Source: Bosea vestrisii
Lineage (GTDB): Bacteria > Pseudomonadota > Alphaproteobacteria > Rhizobiales > Beijerinckiaceae
Assembly (NCBI RefSeq): GCF_030144325.1
Contig: NZ_CP126307.1
Location: 744,001 to 808,000 of the forward strand
Direction of reading: 5' to 3'
Length of the DNA stretch: 64,000 nt
Shown: positions 1 through 18,883 of the stretch, in pieces
How positions within the stretch are numbered: the stretch's first letter is position 1
Layout of the letters: each line of letters starts with the position of its first letter
The notes under the pieces: model-generated
The model's database searches: none
What the model saw: the letters and a program-made list of their open reading frames with translations, nothing else
Told to the model about the DNA's origin: nothing
Position numbers and translations under genes: made by a program

Positions 1-526
1 GCAGCGGCACCCGGCCTTCGCGATACCATTCGAGGCGCGCGATTTCAGCGCCACCAAGACGGCCCGCGCAGTTGATGCGGATGCCCTCGGCACCCAGACG
101 CATCGCTGACTGAACGGCGCGCTTCATGGCGCGGCGGAAAGCGACGCGGCGCTCGAGCTGCTGGGCGATCGAATCGGCGACCAGGGTCGCGTCGATCTCC
201 GGCTTGCGCACCTCGAGGATGTTGATGGTGACGTCGGCTGACGTCAGCTTCGACACGGCCTTGCGCAGCTTCTCGATGTCGGCACCCTTCTTGCCGATCA
301 CCACGCCCGGACGAGCCGAGTGGATGGTGACGCGGCACTTCTTGTGCGGACGCTCGATGATGATCTTCGAGACGGCGGCCTGCTTCAGCAGCTTCATCAG
401 GGCGGCGCGGATCGCCATGTCCTCATGAAGCAGCTTGCCGTACTCGCCCTTCTGGGCGAACCAGCGCGAATCCCAGGTCCGGTTGATGCCGAGACGAAGG
501 CCGATCGGATTGATTTTCTGACCCAT
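1..526 (-). CDS. rpsC: 30S ribosomal protein S3 (3' end outside window)
   Basis: Small-subunit protein S3, which binds the head of the 30S subunit at the mRNA entry channel. The start is the ATG at 524-526 and the product begins MGQKINPIGLRLGINRTW, the usual S3 N-terminus. The KH-type motif appears as PGVVIGKKGADIEKLRK. About 175 codons are visible in one open frame; the C-terminal quarter lies beyond position 1. It is the last visible gene of the S10 operon, 10 nt after the rplV stop, and is almost certainly co-transcribed with it. Confidence 0.97.
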   Translation of the reverse strand, partial: MGQKINPIGLRLGINRTWDSRWFAQKGEYGKLLHEDMAIRAALMKLLKQAAVSKIIIERPHKKCRVTIHSARPGVVIGKKGADIEKLRKAVSKLTSADVTINILEVRKPEIDATLVADSIAQQLERRVAFRRAMKRAVQSAMRLGAEGIRINCAGRLGGAEIARLEWYREGRVPL

Positions 527-536
527 CGTTCTCTCC

Positions 537-919
537 TCAGGCCTTCGCCGCCTGAACTTCGCGCACCACGATCGTGATGTTGGCGAAGGGCTTCATGATG
601 CGGGCGCCACGGCCGCGGGCGCGGGCATGGAAGCGCTTCATGACGAGCGCCTTGCCGACGAAAGCCTGGGACACGACGAGGTCGTCGACGTCGAGATCAT
701 GGTTGTTCTCGGCGTTGGCGATCGCGCTCTGCAGGCACTTGCGCACATCGGTCGAGATCCGCTTGCGCGAAAACTCGAGGTCGGAGAGCGCGGTCGAGAC
801 CTTCTTGCCGCGGATGAGCTGGGCGAGAAGGTTCAGCTTCTGCGGGGAAACGCGCAGGTTGCGCGCGACCGCCTTGGCCTCGTTCTCGGGCAGCGCACGG
901 GGGCGGAGGGCTTACCCAT
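537..919 (-). CDS. rplV: 50S ribosomal protein L22, apparent frameshift
   Basis: Large-subunit protein L22, which lines the peptide exit tunnel. It starts at the ATG 917-919 (MGKPSAP) and should continue RALPENEAKAVARNLRVSPQ, but that continuation lies in another frame. The + strand has five Gs at 899-903; adding one base restores a 127-residue L22 ending VREVQAAKA, a normal length. The body (KLNLLAQLIRGKKV, the RKCLQSAIANAENNHDLDVD stretch) is intact and conserved, so decay is unlikely. A homopolymer consensus error is the simplest explanation. The gene starts 3 nt after the rpsS stop and ends 10 nt before rpsC. Confidence 0.9.
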
Positions 920-922
920 GGC

Positions 923-1201
923 TTACTTCCTCTTCGCCTTCTTGTCGGCCGCGTGGCCGGGGAAGGTGCGCGTCGGCGAGAACTCGCCGAACTTGTGGCC
1001 CACCATTTCCTCGGAGACGTTCACCGGCACATGCTTGTGGCCGTTGTAGACGCCGAACGTCAGACCGACGAACTGCGGCAGGATCGTGGAGCGGCGGCTC
1101 CAGATCTTGATGACTTCAGACCGGCTCGCCGAACGGGCGACCTCGGCCTTCTTCAGGAGGTATCCGTCGACAAACGGACCTTTCCAAAGCGAACGCGCCA
1201 T
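923..1201 (-). CDS. rpsS: 30S ribosomal protein S19
   Basis: S19, a small-subunit head protein that contacts S13 and 16S rRNA near the A site. It has 92 residues, the family length, and starts MARSLWKGPFVDGYLLKKAE. The conserved core (WSRRSTILPQFVGLTFGVYN, then HKFGEFSPTRTF) is complete. It lies 8 nt after rplB and 3 nt before rplV, in the S10 operon. Confidence 0.98.
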   Translation of the reverse strand: MARSLWKGPFVDGYLLKKAEVARSASRSEVIKIWSRRSTILPQFVGLTFGVYNGHKHVPVNVSEEMVGHKFGEFSPTRTFPGHAADKKAKRK

Positions 1202-1209
1202 GACGGACC

Positions 1210-2052
1210 TCAGTTCTTCTTCTTGCGGGCGTGACGGCTCGACACGATGAACGTATCGGTCCGCTTGTTCGAGCGAGTCTTCTTGCCCTTGGTCGGCAGA
1301 CCCCAGGGCGTGACCGGATGACGGCCGCCCGAAGTGCGGCCTTCGCCGCCGCCGTGCGGATGGTCGACCGGGTTCATCGAGACACCACGGTTATGCGGAC
1401 GACGACCCAGCCAGCGCGAGCGCCCGGCCTTGCCGTCATTCCGGTTCATGTGGTCGGGGTTCGAGACCGCGCCCACGGTGGCGTAGCACAGGCCGCTGAT
1501 CAGGCGCTGCTCGCCCGAGTTCAGGCGGACAATGACATAACCCTGGTCGCGGCCGACGATCTGGGCGTAGTTGCCCGCCGAACGTGCCAGCGCCCCACCC
1601 TTGCCGATCTTGAGCTCGACATTGTGGACGATCGTGCCGATCGGCAGCGAACCCATCGGGGCGGCGTTGCCGGGCTTCACGTCGACACTGTCGCCGGCGA
1701 CGACGCTGTCGCCGACGGCCAGGCGCTGCGGCGCCAGGATGTAGGCCAGCTCGCCGTCCTGATACTTGATCAGCGCGATGAAGGCGGAGCGGTTCGGATC
1801 ATATTCGATCCGCTCCACGGTCGCCGGCACGCCGGCCTTGCCGCGGCGCTTGAAATCGATCAGGCGCAGGGTGCGCTTGTGGCCACCGCCGCGGAAGCGG
1901 ACGGTGATGCGACCGAGATTGTTGCGGCCGCCCGAGGACGACTTGCCCTCGGTCAGCGCCTTGACCGGCTTGCCCTTATAGAGCTCGCTGCGGTCGACGA
2001 TCACGAGCTGGCGAAGGCTCGGCGTGATCGGCTTGAAACTCTTCAAAGCCAT
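1210..2052 (-). CDS. rplB: 50S ribosomal protein L2
   Basis: L2 is needed for subunit association and peptidyl-transferase function. The product has 280 residues and starts MALKSFKPITPSLRQL. The C-terminal signature SMNPVDHPHGGGEGRTSGGRHP is present, including the functionally important His in the HPHGGG loop. It follows rplW by 16 nt in the S10 operon. Confidence 0.99.
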   Translation of the reverse strand: MALKSFKPITPSLRQLVIVDRSELYKGKPVKALTEGKSSSGGRNNLGRITVRFRGGGHKRTLRLIDFKRRGKAGVPATVERIEYDPNRSAFIALIKYQDGELAYILAPQRLAVGDSVVAGDSVDVKPGNAAPMGSLPIGTIVHNVELKIGKGGALARSAGNYAQIVGRDQGYVIVRLNSGEQRLISGLCYATVGAVSNPDHMNRNDGKAGRSRWLGRRPHNRGVSMNPVDHPHGGGEGRTSGGRHPVTPWGLPTKGKKTRSNKRTDTFIVSSRHARKKKN

Positions 2053-2068
2053 GATGACGATCCTTCCC

Positions 2069-2377
2069 TCAGAGGCCAGTGGTCACGTCGATCGAGTGGC
2101 CCTCTTCGAGGGTCACGACGGCCTTCTTGACGTCCGAGCGCTGGCCGAGCCGCCCCCGGAAGACCTTGACCTTGCCCTCGGTGACGAGCGTGTTGACGCT
2201 CTTCACCTTGACATCGAACAACTTCTCGATCGCCGCCTTGATCTGCGGCTTGGTCGCGGTCTTCGCGACCTTGAAGACGACCTTGTTGTGCTCGGAGAGC
2301 ATGGTCGCCTTCTCGGTGATCACCGGGCCACGGATGACGTCGTAGTGGCGCGGATCCAGATTCTTGGACTGGCTCAT
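2069..2377 (-). CDS. rplW: 50S ribosomal protein L23
   Basis: L23 sits at the tunnel exit and docks trigger factor and SRP. It has 102 residues. The N-terminal IRGPVITEKATMLSEHNKVV and the basic loop region are typical. The ATG overlaps the rplD stop in an ATGA arrangement (2374-2377), which suggests translational coupling inside the S10 operon. Confidence 0.98.
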   Translation of the reverse strand: MSQSKNLDPRHYDVIRGPVITEKATMLSEHNKVVFKVAKTATKPQIKAAIEKLFDVKVKSVNTLVTEGKVKVFRGRLGQRSDVKKAVVTLEEGHSIDVTTGL

Positions 2378-2994
2378 TTGAAGCGCGCCTCCAGCGCATC
2401 GACAGCCGAGCGCGTCAGCACGAGCTTGTCGCGACGCAGGATGTCATAGACGTTGATGCCCTGGATCGGCAGCACGTCGACGTTCGGGATCGAACGCGCC
2501 GCCAGGCCGAAGTTCACATCGATCTCGGCGCCGCCGATCACCAGCGCGCTCGACAGGTCGAGCTTGCCGAAATGACCCAGAAGCACCTTGGTCTTCGGCT
2601 CGGCGAGCTTGACGTCGTCGATGATGATCAGACCCGCGTCCTTGGCCTTGGCCGAAAGCGCATGGCGCAGCGCCAGCGCCTTGACCTTCTTGGGCAGGTC
2701 ATGGGCGTGGTCACGCACGACCGGACCGAAGGCCTTGCCGCCGCCGCGGAACTGCGGAGCCGAAGCTGCACCGTGACGAGCGCCGCCGGTACCCTTCTGC
2801 TTGTAGATCTTCTTGCGGGTGCGGTCGACTTCCGAACGGCCCTTGGTCTTGTGCGTGCCGGCGCGGCGCTTGGCGAGCTGGTAGCGCACCATGCGGGCGA
2901 GCAAGTCGGCGCGCGGCTCGAGGCCGAAGATCGCGTCCGAAAGCTCGACCGAACCGGCCTTGCCGCCGTCAAGAGTGACGATATCGAGTTTCAT
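2374..2994 (-). CDS. rplD: 50S ribosomal protein L4
   Basis: L4 is a tunnel-wall protein; in enterobacteria it is also the S10-operon autoregulator. The product has 206 residues if translation starts at the ATG 2992-2994, which shares one base with the rplC stop (TGATG). An in-frame GTG lies one codon upstream at 2995-2997. Conserved features include the GTGGARHGAASAPQFRGGGK loop that reaches into the exit tunnel. It overlaps rplW by 4 nt at its 3' end. Confidence 0.98.
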   Translation of the reverse strand: MKLDIVTLDGGKAGSVELSDAIFGLEPRADLLARMVRYQLAKRRAGTHKTKGRSEVDRTRKKIYKQKGTGGARHGAASAPQFRGGGKAFGPVVRDHAHDLPKKVKALALRHALSAKAKDAGLIIIDDVKLAEPKTKVLLGHFGKLDLSSALVIGGAEIDVNFGLAARSIPNVDVLPIQGINVYDILRRDKLVLTRSAVDALEARFK

Positions 2995-3728
2995 CACACG
3001 TTCTCCTCAGCCTGCGCCGCAGGAGCCTCGACAATGTCGGCCTTGCCCTCGCCGGAGACCTTGAACTTGCCCGGCAGAGGGGCGTCCTTCGGCAGGGAGC
3101 GCTTGACCGCGTCGCGGACATGGATCCAGCCACCGGCGACGCCGGGGACGGCGCCCTCGACCAGGATCAGGCCGCGCTCGGCGTCCGTCTGGACGACGCG
3201 CAGGTTCTGCGTGGTGACGCGCTCGACACCGAGATGGCCCGGCATCTTCTTGTTCTTGAAGGTCTTGCCCGGGTCCTGACGGCCACCGGTCGAACCGATC
3301 GAACGATGCGAGACCGAGACGCCGTGAGTGGCGCGCAGACCGCGGAAGTTCCAGCGCTTCATGCCGCCGGCGAAGCCCTTGCCGGTGGTCGTGCCGGAGA
3401 CGTCGACGAACTGGCCGACGACGAAGTGATCGGCGGTGAGCTCTGCGCCGACCGGGATCAGCGCGTCATCGCTGACGCGGAACTCGACGATCTTCTGCTT
3501 CGGCTCGACCTTGGCGACGGCGAAGTGGCCGCGCTGCGCCTTCGAGACGTTCTTGACCTTGGCCAAGCCCGACCCGAGCTGCACGGCGACATAGCCGTTC
3601 TTCTCGATCGTGCGATGCGCGACGACCTGGCAGTTGTCGAGCTTCAGCACGGTGACCGGGATATGCTCGCCGGCATCGGTGAAGATGCGGGTCATCCCGA
3701 CTTTCTGTGCAATCACACCGGAACGCAT
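2994..3728 (-). CDS. rplC: 50S ribosomal protein L3
   Basis: L3 helps form the peptidyl-transferase centre. I place the start at the ATG 3726-3728, giving MRSGVIAQKVGMTRIFTDAG, the normal L3 N-terminus, and 244 residues; a longer open frame reaches 3836 but overlaps rpsJ. The conserved GMKRWNFRGLRATHGVSVSH and GKTFKNKKMPGHLG blocks are present. The C-terminal tail is Ala/Glu rich, as in other alphaproteobacteria. The stop overlaps the rplD start. Confidence 0.98.
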   Translation of the reverse strand: MRSGVIAQKVGMTRIFTDAGEHIPVTVLKLDNCQVVAHRTIEKNGYVAVQLGSGLAKVKNVSKAQRGHFAVAKVEPKQKIVEFRVSDDALIPVGAELTADHFVVGQFVDVSGTTTGKGFAGGMKRWNFRGLRATHGVSVSHRSIGSTGGRQDPGKTFKNKKMPGHLGVERVTTQNLRVVQTDAERGLILVEGAVPGVAGGWIHVRDAVKRSLPKDAPLPGKFKVSGEGKADIVEAPAAQAEENV

Positions 3729-3795
3729 CGGTGCATACCTTCCCTTGGGGTCATGTCCATCCGGGAAACCCGGAAACAGAGGACCCGATGATGGA

Positions 3796-4104
<309 letters not shown>

Positions 4105-4125
4105 GGTCGTGTTATCTCCGTACGT

Positions 4126-4151
4126 GAAAAGACGAAAGCCCCGAAGGGCTT
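4126..4151 (-). terminator. Rho-independent terminator or attenuator after tuf copy 1
   Basis: On the minus strand the stem AAGCCC-TTCG-GGGCTT is followed by TCGTCTTTT. It lies between the tuf stop (4170) and the rpsJ start (4104). Since rpsJ has no clear promoter of its own in the remaining ~22 nt, I read it as a partial terminator that tunes S10-operon expression; that reading is inference. Confidence 0.65.
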
Positions 4152-4169
4152 CCGCCCTCAGATCAGCCG

Positions 4170-5360
<1,191 letters not shown>

Positions 5361-5410
5361 GTCAGCCTCCGTCAGATCTTCTCAAGTGTTCCGTTTAATG
5401 CGTTGTGCGA

Positions 5411-7487
5411 TCAGGCGTATTTGGCCTGGACCTCGGCAGCGACCGCGGACGGCACCTGCTCGTAGTGATCGAACTGCATCGTGTAGTTAGCGCGACCCTG
5501 GCTGAACGAACGCAGCTGGTTCACATAGCCGAACATGTTGGCCAGCGGCACCATCGCGTTGACGACGACGGCGTTGCCGCGCATGTCCTGGCCCTGGATC
5601 TGGCCGCGCCGGGAGTTCAGGTCTCCGATGACCGAGCCGGTGTAGTCTTCAGGTGTCACCACCTCGACCTTCATGATCGGCTCGAGCAGCACTGAGCCGC
5701 CCTTCTGCAGACCCTCGCGCAGAGCAGCGCGGGAGGCGATCTCGAAGGCGAGAGCCGACGAGTCGACCTCGTGGAAGGCACCGTCGATCAGCGTGACCTT
5801 GACGTCGACGACCGGGAAGCCGGCGAGCACGCCCGAACCGATGACCGAGTTGAGGCCCTTCTCGACGCCGGGGATATACTCCTTCGGCACCGAACCGCCG
5901 ACGACCTTCGACTCGAACTCGAAGCCCTTGCCTGTCTCGTTCGGCTCGATGATGAGCTTGACGCGGGCGAACTGGCCCGTACCGCCGGTCTGCTTCTTGT
6001 GGGTGTAGTCGATCTCGGCCTTCTTGGTCAGCGTCTCGCGATAGGCAACCTGAGGCGCGCCGATATTGGCGTCGACTTTGTAGGTCCGGCGCAGGATGTC
6101 GACCTTGATGTCGAGGTGCAGCTCGCCCATCCCCTTGAGGATGGTCTGGCCGCTCTCCTGGTCGGTCGAGACGCGGAAGGACGGATCCTCGTTCGCGAGC
6201 TTCGACAGGGCCAGGCCCAGCTTCTCCTGGTCGGCCTTGGACTTCGGCTCGATCGCGATCGTGATGACCGGCTCGGGGAATTCCATGCGCTCGAGGATCA
6301 CCGCATTGACCGGGTCGCACAGCGTGTCGCCGGTGCGGACGTCCTTGAGGCCGGCCAGGGCGACGATGTCGCCGGCGAAAGCCTCCTTGATGTCCTCGCG
6401 GTTGTTCGCGTGCATCAGCAGCATGCGGCCGACGCGCTCTTTCTTGTCGCGCGTCGAGTTGATGACGCCCTGGCTGGTCTCGACCTTGCCCGAATAGACG
6501 CGGCAGAAGGTGATGGTACCGACGAAGGGGTCGTCCATGATCTTGAAGGCGAGCATGGAGAAGGGATCCTCGTCCGTCGGGTGACGAACGGTCTCTTCCT
6601 CGGTCTTGAAGTCGATGCCCTTGATGTCGCCGCGATCGACCGGCGACGGCAGGAACTCGACGACGGCGTCGAGCAGCGGCTGCACGCCCTTGTTCTTGAA
6701 GGCCGAGCCGCAGAGCACCGGGTGGAAGGCGCGGCGCTGCACGGCGGTCCGCACCAGGCGGCGCAGGGTTTCGGCGTCCGGCTCGTTGCCTTCGAGATAG
6801 GCTTCCATCGCCGCATCGTCCATTTCGACGGCGGCTTCGAGCAGCTTGTGACGGTATTCGGCGGCCTTGTCGGCGAGATCGGCCGGGATTTCCTTCTCGT
6901 CGAAGGTGGCGCCGAGCGCCTCGCCGTTCCAGACGATCGCCTTCATCTTGATAAGGTCGATGACGCCGGCGAAGTTCGACTCCGAACCGATCGGTATCTG
7001 CAGGCAGACGGGCTTGCCGGCGACGCGGTCGATGATGTCCTGGACGCAGCGATAGAAATCGGCGCCGATCTTGTCCATCTTGTTGACGAACACGACGCGC
7101 GGAACGTCGTACTTGTCGGCCTGGCGCCAAACGGTCTCGGTCTGAGGCTCGACACCCTGGTTGCCGTCGAGCACGCAGACGGCGCCATCGAGCACGCGCA
7201 GCGAACGCTCGACCTCGATGGTGAAGTCGACGTGGCCGGGGGGTGTCGATGATGTTCAGGCGATGATCGCGCCACAGGCAGGTCGTCGCGGCGGAGGTGA
7301 TCGTGATGCCACGCTCCTGCTCCTGCGTCATCCAGTCCATGGTGGCGGCGCCGTCATGGACTTCGCCGATCTTATGGCTCTTGCCAGTATAGAACAGGAT
7401 ACGCTCGGTCGTCGTCGTCTTGCCCGCATCAATGTGGGCCATGATGCCGAAGTTACGATAGCGATCGATGGGATGAGAACGAGGCAT
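5411..7487 (-). CDS. fusA: Elongation factor G, apparent frameshift
   Basis: EF-G drives ribosome translocation with GTP. The N-terminal part (MPRSHPIDRYRNFGIMAHID, P-loop AHIDAGKTTTTERIL) reads to LNIIDTP and then leaves frame. The rest (VLDGAVCVLDGNQGVEPQTE, NKMD, domains II-V, ending EVQAKYA) is intact in another frame. The break lies at six Gs at 7238-7243, where five would give the expected DTPGHVDFT switch-II motif. Corrected, the protein has 691 residues, the normal EF-G length. All catalytic and structural blocks survive, so a sequencing error is far more likely than loss of an essential gene. Confidence 0.93.
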
Positions 7488-7523
7488 TGGAATGCTCTGT
7501 CTTTCCGGGTCCGTGACGCCGAA

Positions 7524-7994
7524 TTACCAGCGGTAGTGCGAGAAGGCGCGGTTGGCTTCCGCCATCCGGTGCGTGTCTTCGCGCTTCTTGACGGCGTTGC
7601 CACGGTTGTTCGCGGCGTCCATCAGCTCAGCCGAGAGGCGCTCGACCATGGTGCGGTCGTTGCGGCCACGGGCGGCGGCGATCAGCCAGCGGATCGCGAG
7701 AGCCTGACGGCGCTCGGTGCGAACCTCGACAGGAACCTGATAGGTCGCGCCACCGACGCGGCGGGAACGAACCTCGATCGCCGGGGCGACGTTCTCGAGC
7801 GCGGTCTTGAAGACGGCGAGCGGGTCGCCCTTCAGCTTGCTCTCGATGATGTCGAAGGCGCCGTAGACGATGCCTTCGGCAGTCGACTTCTTGCCCTCGT
7901 ACATGACCGAGTTCATGAACTTGGTCACGATCACGTCGCCGAACTTGGCGTCCGGGATGATCTCGCGCTTTTCGGCACTGTGGCGGCGGGACAT
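7524..7994 (-). CDS. rpsG: 30S ribosomal protein S7
   Basis: S7 nucleates assembly of the 30S head and contacts tRNA in the E site. It has 156 residues, starts MSRRHSAEKREIIPDAKFGD and ends in the usual RAFSHYRW. The conserved GGATYQVPVEVR block is present. It is the second gene of the str operon (rpsL-rpsG-fusA-tuf), 36 nt before fusA. Confidence 0.98.
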   Translation of the reverse strand: MSRRHSAEKREIIPDAKFGDVIVTKFMNSVMYEGKKSTAEGIVYGAFDIIESKLKGDPLAVFKTALENVAPAIEVRSRRVGGATYQVPVEVRTERRQALAIRWLIAAARGRNDRTMVERLSAELMDAANNRGNAVKKREDTHRMAEANRAFSHYRW

Positions 7995-8068
7995 CGTCTA
8001 GTCTCCGGTCAAATCTCAAAAGCTGCGAACCGGCTGGGGCATCTTGCCCCGCCAATCGGGCAGGAAAA

Positions 8069-8440
8069 TTACTTCGGACGCTTGGCGCCGTACTTCGAAC
8101 GGCGCTGCTTGCGGTTCTTGACGCCCTGCGTGTCGAGCACGCCGCGCAGGATGTGGTAGCGCACGCCGGGAAGGTCCTTGACGCGGCCGCCGCGGATCAT
8201 GACGACCGAGTGCTCTTGAAGGTTGTGGCCTTCGCCCGGAATGTAGCCGATCACTTCGAAGCCGTTGGTCAGGCGCACCTTGGCGACCTTGCGGAGCGCC
8301 GAGTTCGGCTTCTTCGGGGTCGTCGTGTAGACACGCGTGCAGACGCCGCGCTTCTGCGGGCAATTCTCGAGCGCCGGAGCGGTGTTACGCGCCTTGACTG
8401 GCGAACGGGGCTTGCGGATCAGCTGGCTGATTGTCGGCAT
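8069..8440 (-). CDS. rpsL: 30S ribosomal protein S12
   Basis: S12 lies at the decoding centre and is the classic streptomycin-resistance target. It has 123 residues, starts MPTISQLIRKPRSPVKARN, and carries the conserved TTPKKPNSALRKVAKVRL and RGGRVKDLPGVRYHILRG segments. The lysines where resistance substitutions occur (KKPN and the VKDLPG region) look wild type. It is the first gene of the str operon, ~270 nt downstream of a strong candidate promoter. Confidence 0.98.
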   Translation of the reverse strand: MPTISQLIRKPRSPVKARNTAPALENCPQKRGVCTRVYTTTPKKPNSALRKVAKVRLTNGFEVIGYIPGEGHNLQEHSVVMIRGGRVKDLPGVRYHILRGVLDTQGVKNRKQRRSKYGAKRPK

Positions 8441-8706
8441 TTAAGGCCTCTCGCTCCCTTGAGCGCTAGATGAATTCGATGTTCATTCCGGCGCCTTGCG
8501 AGGCCATGACCAAACGAAGCCGCGCCATCGGCGCCCATTTCCGGGGCCTCAGGCGCGTTCGCGATGCAGAGGAACACGGAACCCGCGTTCATGCGTCCTG
8601 CCATGTCGTCGTTAGACGCTGGAATTCCGACGGAGTTTCGGTCGCGAACCTCGCTCGCAACAAAGGCAAGCGACAAACGTGTCCGACAGCCGTCGATAGT
8701 GGCGCG

Positions 8707-8735
8707 CTTATGACTCAGTCGGAGATTCGCGTCAA
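8707..8735 (-). promoter_or_regulatory. Sigma-70-type promoter of the str operon
   Basis: On the minus strand TTGACG is followed by a 17-nt spacer and CATAAG. It points toward rpsL, whose start is ~265 nt downstream. The gap 8441-8788 otherwise holds the long 5' leader of rpsL and the 3' end of the neighbouring regulator's intergenic space; I see no ORF in it worth calling. Confidence 0.65.
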
Positions 8736-8788
8736 CCCCGGATTTGCCGGGAGTTAACGCAATCTCGCGGCGAGCATTCAGATACCGC

Positions 8789-9877
8789 TCAATCGGCCGC
8801 GCCTGCCGCGACCCCCGCCCCGCGCAACAGCCCGATCAGGTCAGCCTGGCGATGCAGCCCGGTCTTGGCCATCACCCGCTTCAAGGTCGAGCGCGCGGTT
8901 TCCTCCATGATGCCCAGCGCTGCCGCCGCCTCGCGTGGGCGGTGCCCCGCTGCAATCAGCGCGGCGAGCCTGGCCTCGGCCGGCGTCAGGTCGAACAGGC
9001 CCTGGACGACATCGGCGGTCGGCACGTCCTTCACCACCACCGGCGTCACCACCAGGATGCTCGCCGCGCGCGAGAAGATGTCGTGGGCGGCACCGCGAAT
9101 CGGCGTCAGGTGCAGGATCAACGGCGGTTGATTCTCACGGCGCGCCACCGGGATCGAACGCACCGTGACACTGGCTGCCCGGCCCGTCGCCTGCAAGGCT
9201 GAGGCGAGCAGGCCGTCTGCCGCTATATCGACGAGCCCGAGCCGCGACGGACGGTCGACCGCCACCGCCGGCACCAACGCCTCGAAGCTGGGATTGAGCG
9301 CAAGCGCGCGGCCATTGCGATCGAGCACCGCCGCCGGCAGGCCGATCGCCTCGAGCGCCTGGGCGGCCCCCCGCACCCGCTCGAATTCGAGCCGGGCCGA
9401 AAGCAGCATGGCACGGGCGAGATGGGGCCGCATTCTATCAAAGCGAGCGATCAGGTCACCCTCGACATGGCCCTCCTCGCGCTCGCGCTCGGCATGCAGG
9501 ATGAAGGCTTCTCCGGTCGGCGAAGCGACCAAGGTCGCAACACCGATGCCGAACCCCTGCGGCAGCAGGAAATCACGGTAGACCGGCTCGTCCGCCATCT
9601 CGGCCTCGGAGAGGATGTCGATGTCGCGCAGGAAACCGGCATGGCGGCATTCAATCAGGCGACGGGTGCGCTCATTGCCGGGGAAACGGTTGAAGTGCGT
9701 CGCGACGAGCTGATCGAACTCTGCCGAGGACGAAATCCAGCGGTTGGAGGTTGGCGTTACCGCAACCAGCACCGCGCCGGCGCCGCGCGCGATCTCCTGG
9801 AAGCGGCGCAGCACCTGCGGCCACAGTTCCGGCACCACTGCCGCTTCGTAAAGACTGTCGAGAAACTGCTCGTCCAT
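8789..9877 (-). CDS. LuxR-family transcriptional regulator with PAS-like middle region
   Basis: Predicted DNA-binding regulator of 362 residues. I choose the start MDEQFLDSLYEAAVVPELWP (ATG 9875-9877); 22 extra codons upstream are Arg/Ser rich and poor. The C-terminal ~60 residues are a LuxR HTH (FDLTPAEARLAALIAAGH, then EETARSTLKRVMAKTGLHRQ). A PAS-like segment precedes it (around LEAIGLPAAVLDRNGRALAL). No autoinducer-binding or receiver domain is recognisable, so quorum sensing should not be assumed. The layout resembles the regulator at 53937-55064. It sits between the rpoBC and str operons, with its own candidate promoter at 10042-10070. The ligand and targets are unknown. Confidence 0.85.
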   Translation of the reverse strand: MDEQFLDSLYEAAVVPELWPQVLRRFQEIARGAGAVLVAVTPTSNRWISSSAEFDQLVATHFNRFPGNERTRRLIECRHAGFLRDIDILSEAEMADEPVYRDFLLPQGFGIGVATLVASPTGEAFILHAEREREEGHVEGDLIARFDRMRPHLARAMLLSARLEFERVRGAAQALEAIGLPAAVLDRNGRALALNPSFEALVPAVAVDRPSRLGLVDIAADGLLASALQATGRAASVTVRSIPVARRENQPPLILHLTPIRGAAHDIFSRAASILVVTPVVVKDVPTADVVQGLFDLTPAEARLAALIAAGHRPREAAAALGIMEETARSTLKRVMAKTGLHRQADLIGLLRGAGVAAGAAD

Positions 9878-10041
9878 GATCCCGGCCGCACCCAGGCCTG
9901 GTCCGCAGGACGAGAAACTCCTCCGCCGACCACGCCCCCGCATGGTGTCTCAGCATGCCGCTCGTCGTTCGGTCGCTTCCGACCGACCGACGAGCGGCGC
10001 GCTGGCGCATCGCTGCCCCCCGACAGATTTCGCAAGGTAAG

Positions 10042-10070
10042 CTTAGGCCGCCTGTCTTGGAAAAGGTCAA
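10042..10070 (-). promoter_or_regulatory. Candidate promoter of the LuxR-type gene
   Basis: The minus strand shows TTGACC, a 17-nt spacer and CCTAAG, ~165 nt upstream of the start at 9877 and just after the rpoBC terminator. It resembles the str promoter at 8707-8735. The gap 9878-10250 holds this site, the terminator and a dispersed hairpin repeat. Confidence 0.5.
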
Positions 10071-10076
10071 GGGAGC

Positions 10077-10109
10077 TAAAACGAAAACGGCCGCCCGAAG
10101 GCGGCCGTT
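10077..10109 (-). terminator. Rho-independent terminator of the rplJL-rpoBC unit
   Basis: On the minus strand a perfect 10-bp stem AACGGCCGCC/GGCGGCCGTT with a TTCG tetraloop is followed by TTCGTTTT. It lies ~140 nt past the rpoC stop and before the LuxR-type gene promoter. Confidence 0.85.
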
Positions 10110-10173
10110 CCACAAAGCCAGTAGAACTTGCCGGTCCTGGAGCCAGATCCGGTCAGACTGAATCGGTCTGACC

Positions 10174-10242
10174 GGTGAATCCGTCTCTCACTTTGAGTTT
10201 AGAGACCGTTTTTCCGATCAGCTTGCGGGGCAAGCTGATCGG
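10174..10242 (-). repeat. Dispersed double-hairpin repeat, copy A (after rpoC)
   Basis: Immediately after the rpoC stop the minus strand has a 13-bp perfect stem CCGATCAGCTTGC/GCAAGCTGATCGG with a 3-nt loop. It is followed by AAAAACGG and a second small stem GTCTCT/AGAGAC ending in GACGGATTCA. Nearly the same arrangement occurs at 49633-49696 after popZ. The large stem is not followed by a U-run in this orientation, so it is not itself a classic terminator. Confidence 0.75.
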
Positions 10243-10250
10243 AACGGGCT

Positions 10251-14435
<4,185 letters not shown>

Positions 14436-14564
14436 AGCCTGTCTCCTGTGGCCGGTGGGGTTTTAGGGAAAACCGCCCTGCCCGACCTTTAATCCATCGG
14501 CCGGCGGCGAAAGTGCCGCCGGCATGAGTAACGAACGACGTTCCGCCCCTGCGGGCGTCGCGCC

Positions 14565-18712
<4,148 letters not shown>

Positions 18713-18733
18713 CATGTTCCTCGCATCTCGGAC

Positions 18734-18782
18734 GGCTCACCCGGCGGTCCGGGGTATAGGCGGTCGGGCCGCCGGGTGAGCC
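18734..18782 (-). promoter_or_regulatory. Long stem-loop in the rplL-rpoB spacer
   Basis: A perfect 14-bp inverted repeat GGCTCACCCGGCGG/CCGCCGGGTGAGCC with a 21-nt loop lies just upstream of rpoB. No U-run follows on the minus strand, so this is a structured processing or attenuation site rather than a terminator. Enterobacterial rplL-rpoB spacers carry an attenuator and an RNase III site; a similar role here is inference. Confidence 0.6.
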
Positions 18783-18883
18783 GCTCGGCGCATCATGTCG
18801 CGCCGACGTTCAAACTGGATCGACCTGCACCGCATGTGCGGGAGGTCTTTGAGTACGCGCCGTCCCTTCCGGAAACGACGCAA

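Noticed and set aside
8789..9877. Quorum-sensing LuxR receptor
   Set aside because: No autoinducer-binding domain and no LuxI-like gene in the window.
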